Of a stretch of 64,000 nucleotides of DNA, positions 18,748 through 29,800 are shown one piece after another. The position numbers and the translations under genes were made by a program. The DNA is from Allobosea sp. Root381 (GTDB lineage Bacteria; Pseudomonadota; Alphaproteobacteria; Rhizobiales; Beijerinckiaceae): the NCBI RefSeq assembly GCF_001429395.1, contig NZ_LMJT01000001.1, positions 212,739 to 276,738 of the forward strand, written 5' to 3'. Below the pieces are notes generated by a model that saw only the letters and a program-made list of their open reading frames with translations, searched no databases and was not told where the DNA came from. Position 1 is the stretch's first letter. Each line of letters starts with the position of its first letter.

Positions 18748-19020
18748 ATGACCAAGAACGAACTGATCGCCGCCATCGCGGACGAGACCGGCAAGTCGAA
18801 GACCGACGTTTCCGCCGTCCTCGCCTCGCTCGGCGCGGTCGTCGCCAAGACGCTGAAGTCCGGCGACGACGTGACGCTCGGCGGTGTCGGCAAGCTCTCG
18901 GCCGCCAAGCGCGAGGCCCGCGAGGCCCGCAACCCCTCGACCGGCGCCACCATCAAGGTTCCGGCCAAGACCGTGGTCAAATTCAAGGTGACCAAGGATC
19001 TCGCCGACGCTGTGGCGTAA
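18748..19020 (+). CDS. HU-family histone-like DNA-binding protein
   Basis: A 90-residue HU/IHF-family protein that bends and compacts DNA as a dimer. It starts MTKNELIAAIADETGKSK, has the central VTLGGVGKLSAAKREAREAR segment leading into the arm, NPSTGATIKVPAKTVVKF, and a short C-terminal helix. AGGAGG lies five bases upstream of ATG, an excellent ribosome site fitting a highly expressed protein. The arm shows the proline of the RNP motif (RNPSTG). A hairpin follows at 19038. Confidence 0.95.
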   Translation: MTKNELIAAIADETGKSKTDVSAVLASLGAVVAKTLKSGDDVTLGGVGKLSAAKREAREARNPSTGATIKVPAKTVVKFKVTKDLADAVA

Positions 19021-19037
19021 GCCGACGATCCGGAGCG

Positions 19038-19066
19038 AGCAGCCCCTCGAATGCGAGGGTGCTGCT
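19038..19066 (+). terminator. Hairpin after the HU gene, possible terminator
   Basis: AGCAGCCCCTCG and CGAGGGTGCTGCT form a GC-rich stem around a four-base loop, 18 bases after the HU stop. Only a short TT follows, so intrinsic termination is uncertain; it may instead protect the abundant HU mRNA. Confidence 0.4.
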
Positions 19067-19099
19067 TGACCGGAACTGCATTGCCCCCAAAGTAGGCGC

Positions 19100-20275
19100 A
19101 TGTTCCTGCGCCTGTTCACCGATCTCCGCGCCGCCAAGGTGCCCGTCACGCTGCGGGAATATCTGGCGCTGCTCGAAGGCGTGGATGCCGACCTGGCCGA
19201 GCACCGGGTCGATGAATTCTACTATCTCGCCCGCACCTGCCTGGTGAAGGACGAGCGCCATCTCGATCGCTTCGACCAGGTCTTCGCCCAGGTCTTCAAG
19301 GGCATGGAGACGCTCGGCCAGGCCATCGAGGAAGCCGCCATTCCCGAAGAGTGGCTGCGCAAGCTCGCCGAGAAGTTCCTCACCGACGCGGAAAAAGCCC
19401 AGATCGAGGCGCTGGGCTGGGACAAGCTGTTCGAAACCCTGAAGCAGCGTCTCGACGAGCAGAAGGGGCGCCGCCAGGGTGGCTCCAAATGGATCGGAAC
19501 CGCCGGCACCTCGCCTTACGGCGCCTATGGCTACAATCCCGAGGGCGTCCGCATCGGGCAGGACGGAAACCGTAATTTCCGGGCGGTGAAGGTCTGGGAC
19601 AAGCGCGAGTTCAAGGATTTCGACGACAGCCGCGAGCTCGGCGTGCGCAACCTGCGCGTCGCCCTGCGCCGCCTGCGCCGTTTCGCCCGTACGGGCATCG
19701 CGGAAGAGCTCGATCTCGACGGCACGATCAGCGAGACGGCCAAGCACGGCTATCTCGACGTCCAGCTGCGGCCCGAGCGGCACAATGCGGTCAAGGTGCT
19801 GCTCTTCCTCGATGTCGGCGGCTCGATGGACTGGCATGTCGAGCTGGCGGAGGAGCTGTTCTCGGCGGCGCGGGCCGAGTTCAAGCATTTCGAGCATTTC
19901 TACTTCCACAACTGCCCCTATGAGCGGGTCTGGCGCGAGAACCGGCGCCGCCACGACCAGGCGATCCCAACCTGGGACGTGCTGCGCACCTACCCGCCCG
20001 ATTATCGCGTCGTCTTCGTCGGCGACGCCTCGATGAGCCCCTACGAGATCGCGATGCCGGGTGGCTCGGTCGAGCACTGGAACGAGGAGGCCGGCGCCGT
20101 CTGGATGGAGCGGCTGACCGCGAAATTCCCGAAATCCGTCTGGCTCAACCCCGTGCAGCAGCATCTGTGGAGCTACACTCAGTCGATCCGCCAGATAGGC
20201 GGGCTGATGGGCGGCCGGATGTTCCCGCTGACACTCGACGGGCTCGACGGCGCGATGAAGGCGCTGGTGCGCTGA
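19100..20275 (+). CDS. CoxE-type VWA-domain protein
   Basis: A 391-residue cytoplasmic protein of the CoxE-like von Willebrand factor A family. The N-terminal half is helical (RAAKVPVTLREYLALLEG). Residues about 230-390 form the VWA domain. Its metal-ion-dependent adhesion site begins LLFLDVGGSMDWH, i.e. D238-x-G-x-S242 where the canonical motif is D-x-S-x-S, then FYFHNCPYERVW and FVGDASMSPYEI. Such proteins usually work with a MoxR-type AAA+ ATPase in maturation of metalloenzymes; no MoxR gene adjoins this one. Fairly sure of the family, not of the client. Confidence 0.82.
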   Translation: MFLRLFTDLRAAKVPVTLREYLALLEGVDADLAEHRVDEFYYLARTCLVKDERHLDRFDQVFAQVFKGMETLGQAIEEAAIPEEWLRKLAEKFLTDAEKAQIEALGWDKLFETLKQRLDEQKGRRQGGSKWIGTAGTSPYGAYGYNPEGVRIGQDGNRNFRAVKVWDKREFKDFDDSRELGVRNLRVALRRLRRFARTGIAEELDLDGTISETAKHGYLDVQLRPERHNAVKVLLFLDVGGSMDWHVELAEELFSAARAEFKHFEHFYFHNCPYERVWRENRRRHDQAIPTWDVLRTYPPDYRVVFVGDASMSPYEIAMPGGSVEHWNEEAGAVWMERLTAKFPKSVWLNPVQQHLWSYTQSIRQIGGLMGGRMFPLTLDGLDGAMKALVR

Positions 20276-20295
20276 CAAGCGCAGCGCGAGCGGCT

Positions 20296-20913
20296 ATGGC
20301 TCGCTCCATGCAGCACTCACTCTCCAACGACGACGTCCCTGCCCCGTCCTGGCGCCAGCGCCCGCGGCCGGTCGGTTTCGAGCTGAGCTACAGGCTCGAG
20401 GGCGACACCCTCGTGATCGACTCGACGCGCAAGGTCGAGCGCATCCGACTCGAGGCCGTCGAGCAGATCCGCTTCATCCACGCGCCGAGCAATGTCAGCT
20501 CGAAGGGCTTCAGGACGCAGCTGCGGCTCAGCGACGGCAGGAGTTTCTCCTTCGGCAACCTGTCCTGGCGCTCGTTGACCGACATGGAAAGGAACGATCG
20601 CGGCTACCACGCCTTCGTCTCGGCGCTCGCCGCGGCGATCGCGAGGGCCAATCCGCGCGCGCGCTTCATCGCCGGCAAGCCGAAGAGCATCTGGTTCGCA
20701 CTGGTTACGGTCAGCGGCCTGGCGCTGCTGATGCTGGCCTATTTCATCCTGCGCGCACTGCTGCAGGGCGCGCATTCCAGCGCCCTGCTGGGCCTTCTGC
20801 TGGGCGCCTTTTCGCTGTGGCAGGTCAAGCCGATGGTGGTGCTCAACCGGCCGCGCGAACTGGCGAGCGGCGAGGTCCCGGACGCTCTGGTGCCGGGGCG
20901 CCTCACCGCCTGA
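20296..20913 (+). CDS. Small membrane protein of unknown function
   Basis: I do not recognise this 205-residue protein. Residues about 20-120 are a soluble, strand-rich domain (VGFELSYRLEGDTLVIDSTR, then RLSDGRSFSFGNLSWRS) resembling a small PH-like or regulatory fold. It is followed by two hydrophobic helices near residues 136-158 and 162-178, and a short tail with PRELASGEVPDALVPGRL. It begins 20 bases after the VWA gene and may be cotranscribed with it. ATG 20296 or ATG 20308 could be the start. Confidence 0.65.
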   Translation: MARSMQHSLSNDDVPAPSWRQRPRPVGFELSYRLEGDTLVIDSTRKVERIRLEAVEQIRFIHAPSNVSSKGFRTQLRLSDGRSFSFGNLSWRSLTDMERNDRGYHAFVSALAAAIARANPRARFIAGKPKSIWFALVTVSGLALLMLAYFILRALLQGAHSSALLGLLLGAFSLWQVKPMVVLNRPRELASGEVPDALVPGRLTA

Positions 20914-20919
20914 CCACGC

Positions 20920-21345
20920 TCAGCGCACGACGAGCACCGAGCATTTGGCGCGGCGGACGATCGCCGAGGCGTTCGAGCCGATGACATAGGCGAGCATGCC
21001 GGGCTCGTGCGAGCCGATGACGATCAGGTCGGCGCCGCTGGCATCGGCCTCGGCCAGCACCTCTCCATGCACGGAGCCGATCAGGACCTTCGCCGAAACC
21101 TGCTCCGAGGGCAGGTCGATCTTGGCCGCGATGGCGGCGAGCTTGGCCTCGGCATCCTGCTGCTGCTCGGCGTCGAAATCGGCCGGCACGAATTCCATAT
21201 AGGTGATCGGCACGAGCGAGCGGACATAGGCCAGCCTCACCGTACCGCCCGAGGTCTTGGCGAAGGATACCGCCGCCGAGATCGCGGCGACCGCCATCTC
21301 CGACTCGGCGATATCGACGGGCACGAGAATCGACTTGTACATCAT
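20920..21345 (-). CDS. Universal stress protein (UspA family)
   Basis: Single Usp domain, 141 residues. It begins MMYKSILVPVDIAESE and ends in the nucleotide-loop region VIGSHEPGMLAYVIGSNASA followed by KCSVLVVR. Compared with the ATP-binding pattern G-x2-G-x9-G-S, the first loop reads GSHEPG, so the second glycine is shifted and ATP binding is not certain. The start ATG 21345 follows GAGGAG. Convergent with the preceding membrane-protein gene (six bases between stops). Confidence 0.88.
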   Translation of the reverse strand: MMYKSILVPVDIAESEMAVAAISAAVSFAKTSGGTVRLAYVRSLVPITYMEFVPADFDAEQQQDAEAKLAAIAAKIDLPSEQVSAKVLIGSVHGEVLAEADASGADLIVIGSHEPGMLAYVIGSNASAIVRRAKCSVLVVR

Positions 21346-21573
21346 GAACTCCTCGCTGCGTTGCGTCTGGCAGCTTAGGGGCTCCCCGCGCCGGCGCAAT
21401 GATCCAGCGCAAACGGCCTCTCCCGCGAGCATGGCCACCCGCGGGTCAGCGCGTGGTCGCCACCGCCGAACGCAGCTATCCAGCCCCGTGCCGCTGCACT
21501 AAGAAGAGCGTCGCACGCCGATTGCCGTGCGACGCCGCGGCCTGCCGGGCCGCGCTTCCTGCAGGGTGCTCCG

Positions 21574-22812
21574 ATGAGCGACATCGCCCCCGCCCCGCGC
21601 GGTTCCGCTGCGCTGCTGCGATCGCCCGCCACCTTCCTGATGGCGCTCGCCTTCATCAACTGGCTCGGCTATGCCAGCTGGAGCGCGCTGCTGAACAACT
21701 TCGCCAAGGAGGCGGGCGGCTTCACCGGCGCCGATATCGGCCTGCTGCAGTCGGTGCGGGAGATTCCGGGCTTCCTGGCCTTCACCGCCATCATCCTGTT
21801 CTGGTTCATGCGCGAGCAGGTGCTGGCCTATCTCAGCCTGGTGACGCTCGGCATCGGCGTCGCCATCACCGGCTTCTACCCGACGCTCGGCGGCCTCCTG
21901 CTGACGACGACGATCATGTCGCTCGGCTTCCACTATTACGAGACGGCCCAGCAATCGCTGCAGCTCCAGCTCCTGCCGAAGGCGGAGGCGCCGCGGCTGC
22001 TCGGCAGGATTGCCGGCGCCTCAGCCACGGCGCAGCTGCTCGCCTTCGGCGCCATCGCCGTGATCTGGCGCGTCTTCCAGCCGGGCTATGAGATCGTCTT
22101 TCTGGCATCCGGCTGCCTCGTGGTCGCGCTGTCGGTGCTGGCCTGGCTGGCATTCCCGCGCTTCCAGGGCGCGGTTCCGCAGAACAAGGGCTTCGTCCTG
22201 CGCAAGCGCTACTGGCTGTATTACGCGCTGACCTTCATGTCGGGCGCGCGCCGGCAAATCTTCATGGCCTTCGGCGGCTTCCTCCTGGTCGAGCGCTTCG
22301 GCTACGACGTCTCGGCCACCGCCATGCTGCTGCTCGCGACCTATGGCATCAACACCTTCATGGGGCCGATGCTGGGTCATCTCGTCGGCAAGATCGGCGA
22401 GCGCGCGACGATCCAGATCGAGAACGTCTCGCTGATTCTGGTCTTCGTCGGCTACGCGCTGGCGAGCCACGGACATTTCGCCGGCTGGGGCGTCTATGTC
22501 GCCGGCGCGCTGTTCATCGTCGACGGCGTCTTCTTCACGCTGACGCTGGCGCAGCGCACCTATTTCCAGAAGATCGCCGATCCGGCCGACATCGCGCCGA
22601 CCTCGGCGGTGGCCTTCACGATCAACCACATCGCCGCCGTGTTCCTGCCGGTGACCTTCGGCCTGATCTGGCTGCGTGACCCGGCGATCGTCTTCTATAT
22701 CGGCTCTGGCGTGGCGACGGTTTCGCTCGCGCTGGCCTTCCTCGTGCCGCGCCACCCGGTACCGGGCGGCGAGACGGTGCTGAAGCCGGCAGTGCCGGCC
22801 GCGGCGGAATAA
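21574..22812 (+). CDS. MFS transporter
   Basis: Major facilitator superfamily carrier, 412 residues, with about 12 hydrophobic helices. The N-terminal half includes FINWLGYASWSALLNNFAKE and the charged loop after helix 2 (FWFMREQVLAYLS). A central cytoplasmic loop carries FPRFQGAVPQNKGFVLRKRY between the two six-helix bundles. The substrate cannot be told from the sequence. Monocistronic; the stop is 11 bases from the convergent ferredoxin gene. Confidence 0.85.
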   Translation: MSDIAPAPRGSAALLRSPATFLMALAFINWLGYASWSALLNNFAKEAGGFTGADIGLLQSVREIPGFLAFTAIILFWFMREQVLAYLSLVTLGIGVAITGFYPTLGGLLLTTTIMSLGFHYYETAQQSLQLQLLPKAEAPRLLGRIAGASATAQLLAFGAIAVIWRVFQPGYEIVFLASGCLVVALSVLAWLAFPRFQGAVPQNKGFVLRKRYWLYYALTFMSGARRQIFMAFGGFLLVERFGYDVSATAMLLLATYGINTFMGPMLGHLVGKIGERATIQIENVSLILVFVGYALASHGHFAGWGVYVAGALFIVDGVFFTLTLAQRTYFQKIADPADIAPTSAVAFTINHIAAVFLPVTFGLIWLRDPAIVFYIGSGVATVSLALAFLVPRHPVPGGETVLKPAVPAAAE

Positions 22813-22823
22813 GGGCCGGATGT

Positions 22824-23144
22824 TCAGCCCTGCCGGGCCGGCGTCCTCACGACGAGGCCGTCGAGGTCGTCGCGCAGCTTGATCTGGCAGGAAAGCCGCG
22901 AGGTCGGGCGGACTTCGAAGGCGAAGTCGAGCATGTCCTCCTCCATCGGCTCAGGCGCGCCGGTCTTCTCGGCCCAGGCCTCGTCGACATAGACATGGCA
23001 GGTTGCGCAGGCGCAGGCGCCGCCGCATTCGGCCTCGATGCCCGGCACGCCGTTGCGGATCGCGACTTCCATCACCGTGGACCCGGTTTCGCCTTCGACG
23101 GTCCGGCTCTCTTCCCGAGCGTCGATGAAGGTGATCTTCGGCAT
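22824..23144 (-). CDS. Adrenodoxin-type [2Fe-2S] ferredoxin
   Basis: A 106-residue ferredoxin with the C-x5-C-x2-C...C ligand pattern: C40, C46, C49 in [19 protein letters not shown] and C86 in RLSCQIKL (C44 is extra). The acidic stretch [13 protein letters not shown] is the partner-binding region of adrenodoxin/putidaredoxin-type proteins. Such ferredoxins carry electrons to cytochromes P450 or Rieske-type oxygenases or support Fe-S assembly. No P450 or reductase gene lies in the window, so its partner is encoded elsewhere. Start ATG 23144, with GGAG six bases upstream; ATG 23147 is the alternative. Confidence 0.9.
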   Translation of the reverse strand: MPKITFIDAREESRTVEGETGSTVMEVAIRNGVPGIEAECGGACACATCHVYVDEAWAEKTGAPEPMEEDMLDFAFEVRPTSRLSCQIKLRDDLDGLVVRTPARQG

Positions 23145-23275
23145 CATATACTCCAGGAGGACAACGCTTGCGCAGCAGGGCAAAGCGATCGCGCCTCGCC
23201 TTAGATCATTTCCAACCGGGGTGGAAAGAGCTTTGCGCCGCGCCTGCCGCAAAGCCGGGCAGCGCCTGCGCGCGA

Positions 23276-23614
23276 TCAGGCCGCACAATCGTGGCGGGCG
23301 ATGACGGCGCGCGCCTCGGCCGCCGCCAGTGCGAGCGTATCCATCGCGGCCTCCGCACCGGGCTGGTCGGCAGCGGCGAGCCGTCGCTCGATCGCATCCG
23401 CCGCCTCTGCGACCACCCAGGCGCCGACGGCCTGCGCCGCCCCCTTCAGCGTGTGGGCGGCATCCATGCGTGCCTTGACGTCCTCGGCGACATGGATGGT
23501 GCGCAGATGCCGGATGCATTGCTCGGCGAAGAGGGTGAGAAGCTCGCGCTCAAGGGCATGGTCGCCGCCGGTCTGGCGCGAGAGATGGTCGAAATCGATG
23601 GGCGTTTGCGGCAT
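23276..23614 (-). CDS. Orphan histidine phosphotransfer (HPt) protein
   Basis: A 112-residue four-helix HPt protein. The phosphorylatable histidine is H54 within [16 protein letters not shown], matching the HPt consensus H-x-L-K-G. Preceding helix: [17 protein letters not shown]; following helix: [12 protein letters not shown]. There is no kinase or receiver gene next to it, so it relays phosphate between partners encoded elsewhere. Start ATG 23614 gives [17 protein letters not shown]; a longer in-frame extension to 23740 looks non-coding. Confidence 0.82.
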   Translation of the reverse strand: MPQTPIDFDHLSRQTGGDHALERELLTLFAEQCIRHLRTIHVAEDVKARMDAAHTLKGAAQAVGAWVVAEAADAIERRLAAADQPGAEAAMDTLALAAAEARAVIARHDCAA

Positions 23615-23878
23615 CGGCTGCTCGAAAATAACGTATGGCCAGTCGCGCTGGCGGCGGCAGGGCAAGCGTCCAGGAAGCGCCGTTATGGTGAACGAGGCGT
23701 TAACGACGTTTGTGAATCTGCGCCCTAACCGGGTTTCCAAGCCTTAGAGCCTCCACTACCCTTTCATTCGGTAAACGATGGGAGCAGTGTTTCTGCCTCG
23801 CCAGGACCAGAGGCGGTCCGTGCGGGCGCGGCGATCACGATCAGTTCCCATCCTTGTAGCGTGGCGAGGCGGCACATT

Positions 23879-26800
23879 ATGAATCGGCAAAAGAAGCTCC
23901 AGGATCCGACCGAAGCCGCCATGTCGGCGATCGAGGAGGCTCTCCGGCTCGATCAGCCGAAGTCCGACGGCGACGCTGACCAGCAGCCGGAGCCAAAGCT
24001 GCCCGCCGCGGCCGAGCACGACCTGAAGCTCGACCTGCCGCGCATCGAGCCGGCCGCGGCCCAGCCCGCAGCCATTGCCGCCGCTCAGCCTGCCGCCGCG
24101 CCGCCGCCCCGCCCCGCCATCGCCCCCGACACGAGCCGCGTCGCCAATGACGACCGGCGCGATTCCACCTCGCTCGTCCAGGCCTTCTCCGTCCGCCCCT
24201 CCGCCAAGCCCTACTGGTTCGCAGCGCTCGCCTCGCTCACCTGGCTCGGCGGCGCTGCCTTCGTGCTGCTCAACCGCTTCGGCTCGCTCGATGCTGGCCT
24301 GCCCGAGCGCTTCGCCGCCTTCGGCGTCGGCGAATGGACGCTGCTGGCGCTCGCCATCGGCGCGCCCGTCGTCTTCTTCTTCGTACTGGCCGCGCTCTAT
24401 CGCCGGACGCAGGAGATGCGCCTCGTCTCGCGCGCCATGACCGAGGTCGCCCTTCGGCTGGCCGAGCCCGAGGTGGTCGGCGCCGATTCCGTGCTGTCGC
24501 TGAGCCAGACCATCCGCCGCGAGGTCGCCGCCATGGGCGACGGCATCGAGCGCGCCGTGGCGCGTGCCGGCGAGCTGGAAACGATCGTGCGCGGCGAGAT
24601 CGCGACGCTCGAGCGCGCCTATGCCGACAACGAGATCCGGCTGCGCTCGCTGATCGACGAGCTCGTGACCCAGCGCGAGGCCGTGGTCGGCAATGCCGAG
24701 CGCGTGAAATTCGCCATCAGCGGCGCCCATGAAGGCCTGTCCAAGGACCTCGACCACGCCAGCCGCGCCATCGCGGAGGCCGTCGCCCAGGCTGGCGACC
24801 GCGTCACCGGCTCGCTCGGCGAGAAGGGCGACCAGATCACCCAGGCCCTCGGACGCGCCGGCGAGCGCATGATCGACGAGATCAGCGGCCGCGGCGGCGA
24901 GCTGGTCGAGCGGCTCCAGGTCACCTCCGGCGAGGTCAGCGAGCGGCTTTCCGGCGCGAGCGACAACCTCTCCACCCTGCTCGACGGCCGCGCTCGCGAG
25001 ATCACCGCCTCGCTCGAGCGCACCGGCGCGGTGCTGACGGAGGGCTTCGCCAGCGGCGCCCGCGACGTCTCGCGCGCCATCACCGAGACCGGCGCGCATG
25101 TGGTCAGCACGCTGGAATCGCGCGTCGAGGGCGTCAACGAGACCCTGCGCCTGACCGGCGATTCGCTGGCCCAGGACATCTCCGCGCGCGGCACCGAGGC
25201 CGCCGAGCGCTTCGAGGCCAGCAGCCGCAACATGGTGGCGCTGATCGAGAACCAGAGCGAAGCTCTTGGCGTGCGCCTGGCCGAGACCGGCGAGAACCTG
25301 CGCAGCTCGCTCGCCGAGGAAGGCGAGAGCGTCACGACCCGCCTCGCCGAAGTCGGCCGCGGCGTCAACGGCCTGCTCACGCGCCAGAACGAAGCGATCG
25401 CCACCCGCCTGCGCGAGGTCGGCGAGAGCGTCAACACGCTGATCGGCACCCAGGGCGAGACGCTGGTCTCGCGCCTCAACGATACCGCGCGCACCGTCGA
25501 CGACGTGCTGCGCGAGCGCAGCGACGCCATCATCCTGCGTGTCGGCGAGGCCGGCCAGTCGCTCGGCGAGACCGTCGGCCGTCACGGCGACGCACTGGCG
25601 ACGAAGGTCGCCGGCGTCACCGAAAACCTTGAATCCGTGCTCGGCGAGCGCGGCGACAGCCTGGTGACGCGCCTGGCGGAAACGGGCGAGACCGTCCAGT
25701 CGATGCTCGGCCAGCAGGCCGACAGCCTGGTTTCGCGCGTATCCGGCACGGGCTCCGAGGTCGCAAGGCTGCTCGCCGACCAGAGCGAGACGCTGGTCTC
25801 GCGCGTTTCCGGAACCGGGTCGGAAGTCGTCAAGCTTCTGGAAGGCCAAAGCGACACGCTCGTTCTGCGCGTCACCGGCACGGCGGCCGAGGCGGCCAAG
25901 CTGCTGGAAGGCCAGAGCGAAACCCTGGTCGCGCGCGTTTCCGGCTCCGCTGCCGACGTCGCGAGGCTGCTGGAAGATCAGACCGAGACCCTGGTCTCGC
26001 GCGTTTCCGGGTCTGCTGCCGAGGCCGCCAGACTGCTGGAAGGCCAGAGCGAAACCCTCGTCGCACGCGTCTCCGGCACTGCGACCAGCGTCGTCAAGCT
26101 CCTCGACGACCAGAGCGAGATGCTCGTCACGCGCGTCTCCGGGACCGGCGCCGACATGGTCCGGCTGCTGTCGGGGCAGAGCGAGGCCCTCGTCTCGCGC
26201 GTCTCCGGCGCGGGCGCCGACGTCGCCAAGGTGCTCGGCGACCAGAGCGAGCTGTTCGTCCGCAGGCTCGGCGAGGCCGGCGATCAGGTCCAGGTCCTGA
26301 TCGGCAGCCAGAGCGAAGCTCTCACGGCGAGCCTGTCCGAGACCGGTGCCCGGGTCGTGGGGCTGCTCGACGAGCAGTCCGCAGCCATGACCGTGAAGCT
26401 GTCGCAGGTCGGCTTCGAGGTTAAGGATCTGCTCGGCAGCGAGAGCCAGGCGCTCGCCAGCCGCGTCGCCGATGTCGGCCGTTCGGTCCACAGCGTGCTG
26501 GCGGAACGCAGCAACGCGTTGATCAGCCGGCTGGCCGAGACCGGCGAAGGGCTGGACCAGCGGCTCGACGAGCGCGGCGCCGCCCTTACGGCCCGCTTCA
26601 AGGATGCCACAGAAACCGCGCAGGCCGCGCTGGAGCAGCAGCAGAGCGGCTTCCTGCTGCGCCTGAGCGAGACCGGCGAGCAGGTCGGCACGCTGCTCGG
26701 CGACCAGCGCGAGGCCATGCTGCGCGATCTCGTCAGCGCCGGCCGCGAGGTCCATACGCTGCTCGGCGAGCAGAGCGAGGATCTGGCCCGCCGCATGGGC

Positions 26801-29800
26801 GACGCCACCCGCGCCCTGACCGAGACCATCAATGTCGACGGCCGCGACATCGCCGACCGGGTCACGGAAGCGACGCAGGGCCTGCGCGCGACCTTCACCG
26901 TCCACGCCGAGGAAGCACGCACCCTCCTGGCCGGCACCGGCAAGGAAATCGTCCTGGCGCTGACCCAGCAGGGCGGCCGCGTGAACGAGGCGCTGTCGGC
27001 GAACGCCGAGTCGATGCTCCGCTCGGTCGAGGGCCGCGCCCAGGCGCTGACGGAGGCGCTCTCCATCCGCCACGACGCGCTGAACCGGCTCTTCGACGAG
27101 CAGGGCCGCTCGATCGAGGTCGCGCTCGGCGACCGTCTCAACGCCTTCGCGCAGCTGTTCGACAACCAGGGCCGCTCGATCGAGATCTCTCTGGGCGACC
27201 GCCTCAGCGCCTTTGCGCAGCTGTTCGACAATCAGGGCCAGCATGTCGAGAACGTGCTCGGCTCGCGCCTGGCGTCCTTCGAGGACGTCATCGTCCACAA
27301 GGGCGGCGACCTCGCAGGCAAGCTCTCCGAGGACGCCCAGGCGCTCACCGTCGCGGTGACGAACGCCATCTCCAGCGTCGACAAGCTGATCGGCGAGGAC
27401 GGCATGGCGCTGGCCGATCGGGTCGGGAACCGCGCAACGGACGCGGCCGCCATCCTGGCCGAGCGCACGCGCGAAGCCACCGACGCGATGGAAAGCCAGA
27501 TCAAGCTGTTCGAGGAGCGCTCGGGCGCCAAGAGCGCCGAGATCGCAACGTCGCTCGATGGGCTGATCGCGCGGATCGACGGCAATCTCGGCTCGCGCGC
27601 CACGGCCCTGAACGAGGCCCTGGTCGAGCGCACGGTCGACATCGCCCGCGTCCTGGCGGAGGGCGGCCGAGAGGTCACTCGCGCGCTGGCGGCCAAGGCC
27701 GACGAGATCGGCGAGGTCGTGACCTCGAAGAGCGAGTCGCTTACCCGCACCCTCAGCGACAAGGCGGACACCATCAACGCCACGCTGGGCGGCCGCGCGC
27801 TCCAGATCGCCGACACGCTCGACCGCAGCGTCGCGCGCTTCGAGGAGCGGGTCGTCAACCGACTCGACACCGTCTCCGGCACGCTCGACACGCGAGGCCA
27901 GGAGATCGCCGACACGCTGCAGGGCAAGTCGGATGCGATCGCGGCATCGCTCGGCGAGCGCGCCGAGGAACTGCGCATCCTGTTCGACGACAAGGGCGTC
28001 GGCATGGTTGCGGCGCTCGGCGCACGCGGCGACGCGATCGCCGCCGCGCTCGCGGCCCGGACGGACGCGCTGCACCTGCTCTTCGAGGACAAGGGCAACG
28101 GCATGGTCGCGGCCCTCGGGGCCCGCGGTGATGCGATCGCCGCCGCGCTGGGCGACCAGACGGACGCGCTGCGCATGCTCTTCGAGGACCAGGGCAACGG
28201 CATGGTTGCGGCGCTGGGGGCCCGAGGCGATGCGCTCGCCGCCACGCTTGGCGACCGGACGGAAGCGCTGCGCATGCTCTTCGAGGACAAGGGCAACGGC
28301 ATGGTCGCGGCGCTCGGCCAGCATGGCGAGGCGCTCGCCGGCGAGGTCGCCACGGTCGGCAACTCGGTCATCAAGGCGATCGAAAGCCGCGGCGTCTCGA
28401 TGATCGACGGGCTGCGCGCCCGCGGCGTCGAGATCACCACGGCGCTCGACGCGTCCTCGAACAGCCTGCGCGAGACGCTGGAGAGCGGGTCGCGGCAGTC
28501 GGTCGAGGCGCTGGTCAGCACCAATGAGCAGCTCCGCGACGAGCTCAGCGGCATGCTCGGCCGCCTGGGCGAGGCCAACAAGCTCATGCAGCAGATCGTC
28601 AACGGTGCGAACAAGAACCTCGCCGCCGTCGAGGGCGGGCTCTCGGCCCGGGTCGGCGACCTGCAGAGTGTGGTCGCAACCGTGATGGACGAGACCGGCA
28701 AGGCCTCGGAGCAGATCGCGGTGCAGGTCGCGGAGCTGAAGGCCTTCTCCGAGGGCACGCTGCGCGAGACCACCACGCTCGTCGCCCAGCTGGACGACAA
28801 GGGCGCTTCGCTCAGCGATGTGACCCAGACCAGCACCGCGGCCCTGCACGCCGTCGCGACCCGCCTGGAGCAGGTCGAGGCGCGGGTCGGCAAGGCCCTC
28901 GCCGAGCGCAAGGACTCGCTCGAGGAACTGCATGGCCTGATCGCGCACCGGACCGACGACGTCGAATCGATCACCCGCTCCTTCGCGGCGCTGATGGACG
29001 AGTCGCTGAGCACGGCCGAAGCGCGGGCCCGCCAGATCAGCGGCGTGCTGAGCGAGACCACCGAAGCCGCGACCGGCGCGATCACGCAGCAGTTCGAGAC
29101 GATCCGCACGACGACCAATAAGGAGCGCGATCGTACGGCCCAGGCCCTGCGCCAGGCCTATGAGCAGGTCTCCAGCGAGGTCGGCAGCGAACTGGCCAAG
29201 GTCACCGAGCGCTTCCAGGGCGCGGCACAGGACATGCGCGGCGTCGCCGCCGAGATCCAGCGCGAGCTGGAGCAGACGCGGGCTGAACTGACTCGCGGCG
29301 TGCTCGACCTGCCGCGCGAAACGCAGGAATCGACCTCGGCCATGCGCCGCGTCGTAGCGGAGCAGATCAAGGCGCTGAACGAGCTGACCGAGATCGTCAC
29401 CCGCTCGGGCCGCCGCAGCGACGTCGCCCTGCCGGTCGATACCGGGCAGGCCAGGCGCTCGGCTCCGGCCGCCCTGCCCCAGCCCGCCCCAGTCCAGGCG
29501 CCGGTCGTGCAGACCCGGGCCCAGGCGGCAGAGCCGCTGCTGCGGCCCTCGATCGACGCGACGCCGGAGCCCGCGACCTCGGCTGCAACCCGCGCCGAGG
29601 CGCGCCCTGCCCCGGCACCGCGCCCGGCTCCCGCCGCGGCCGCGCCCGTGCAGGAGGCGCCCCGCCGCCAGCAGGCGCCGGAGCCGCAGCAGCCTGCCAA
29701 GACGGGCTGGCTTTCGGATCTCCTGAACCGCGCCTCGCGCGAGGAGAAGCTTCCGGAAGCATCGAAGCCGACGGCGCATTCGATCGAGCGGCTCGATTCG

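Noticed and set aside
23205..23235. Inverted pair TTTCCAACC / GGTGGAAA between ferredoxin and HPt genes
   Set aside because: The pairing has a bulge, lacks a T-run in either direction and does not match a known operator, so neither terminator nor regulatory site can be supported.
25720..26260. Regular 66-base repeats that could suggest a CRISPR-like array
   Set aside because: The units are contiguous, coding and in frame within a continuous helical protein; there are no unique spacers between identical repeats and no cas genes.
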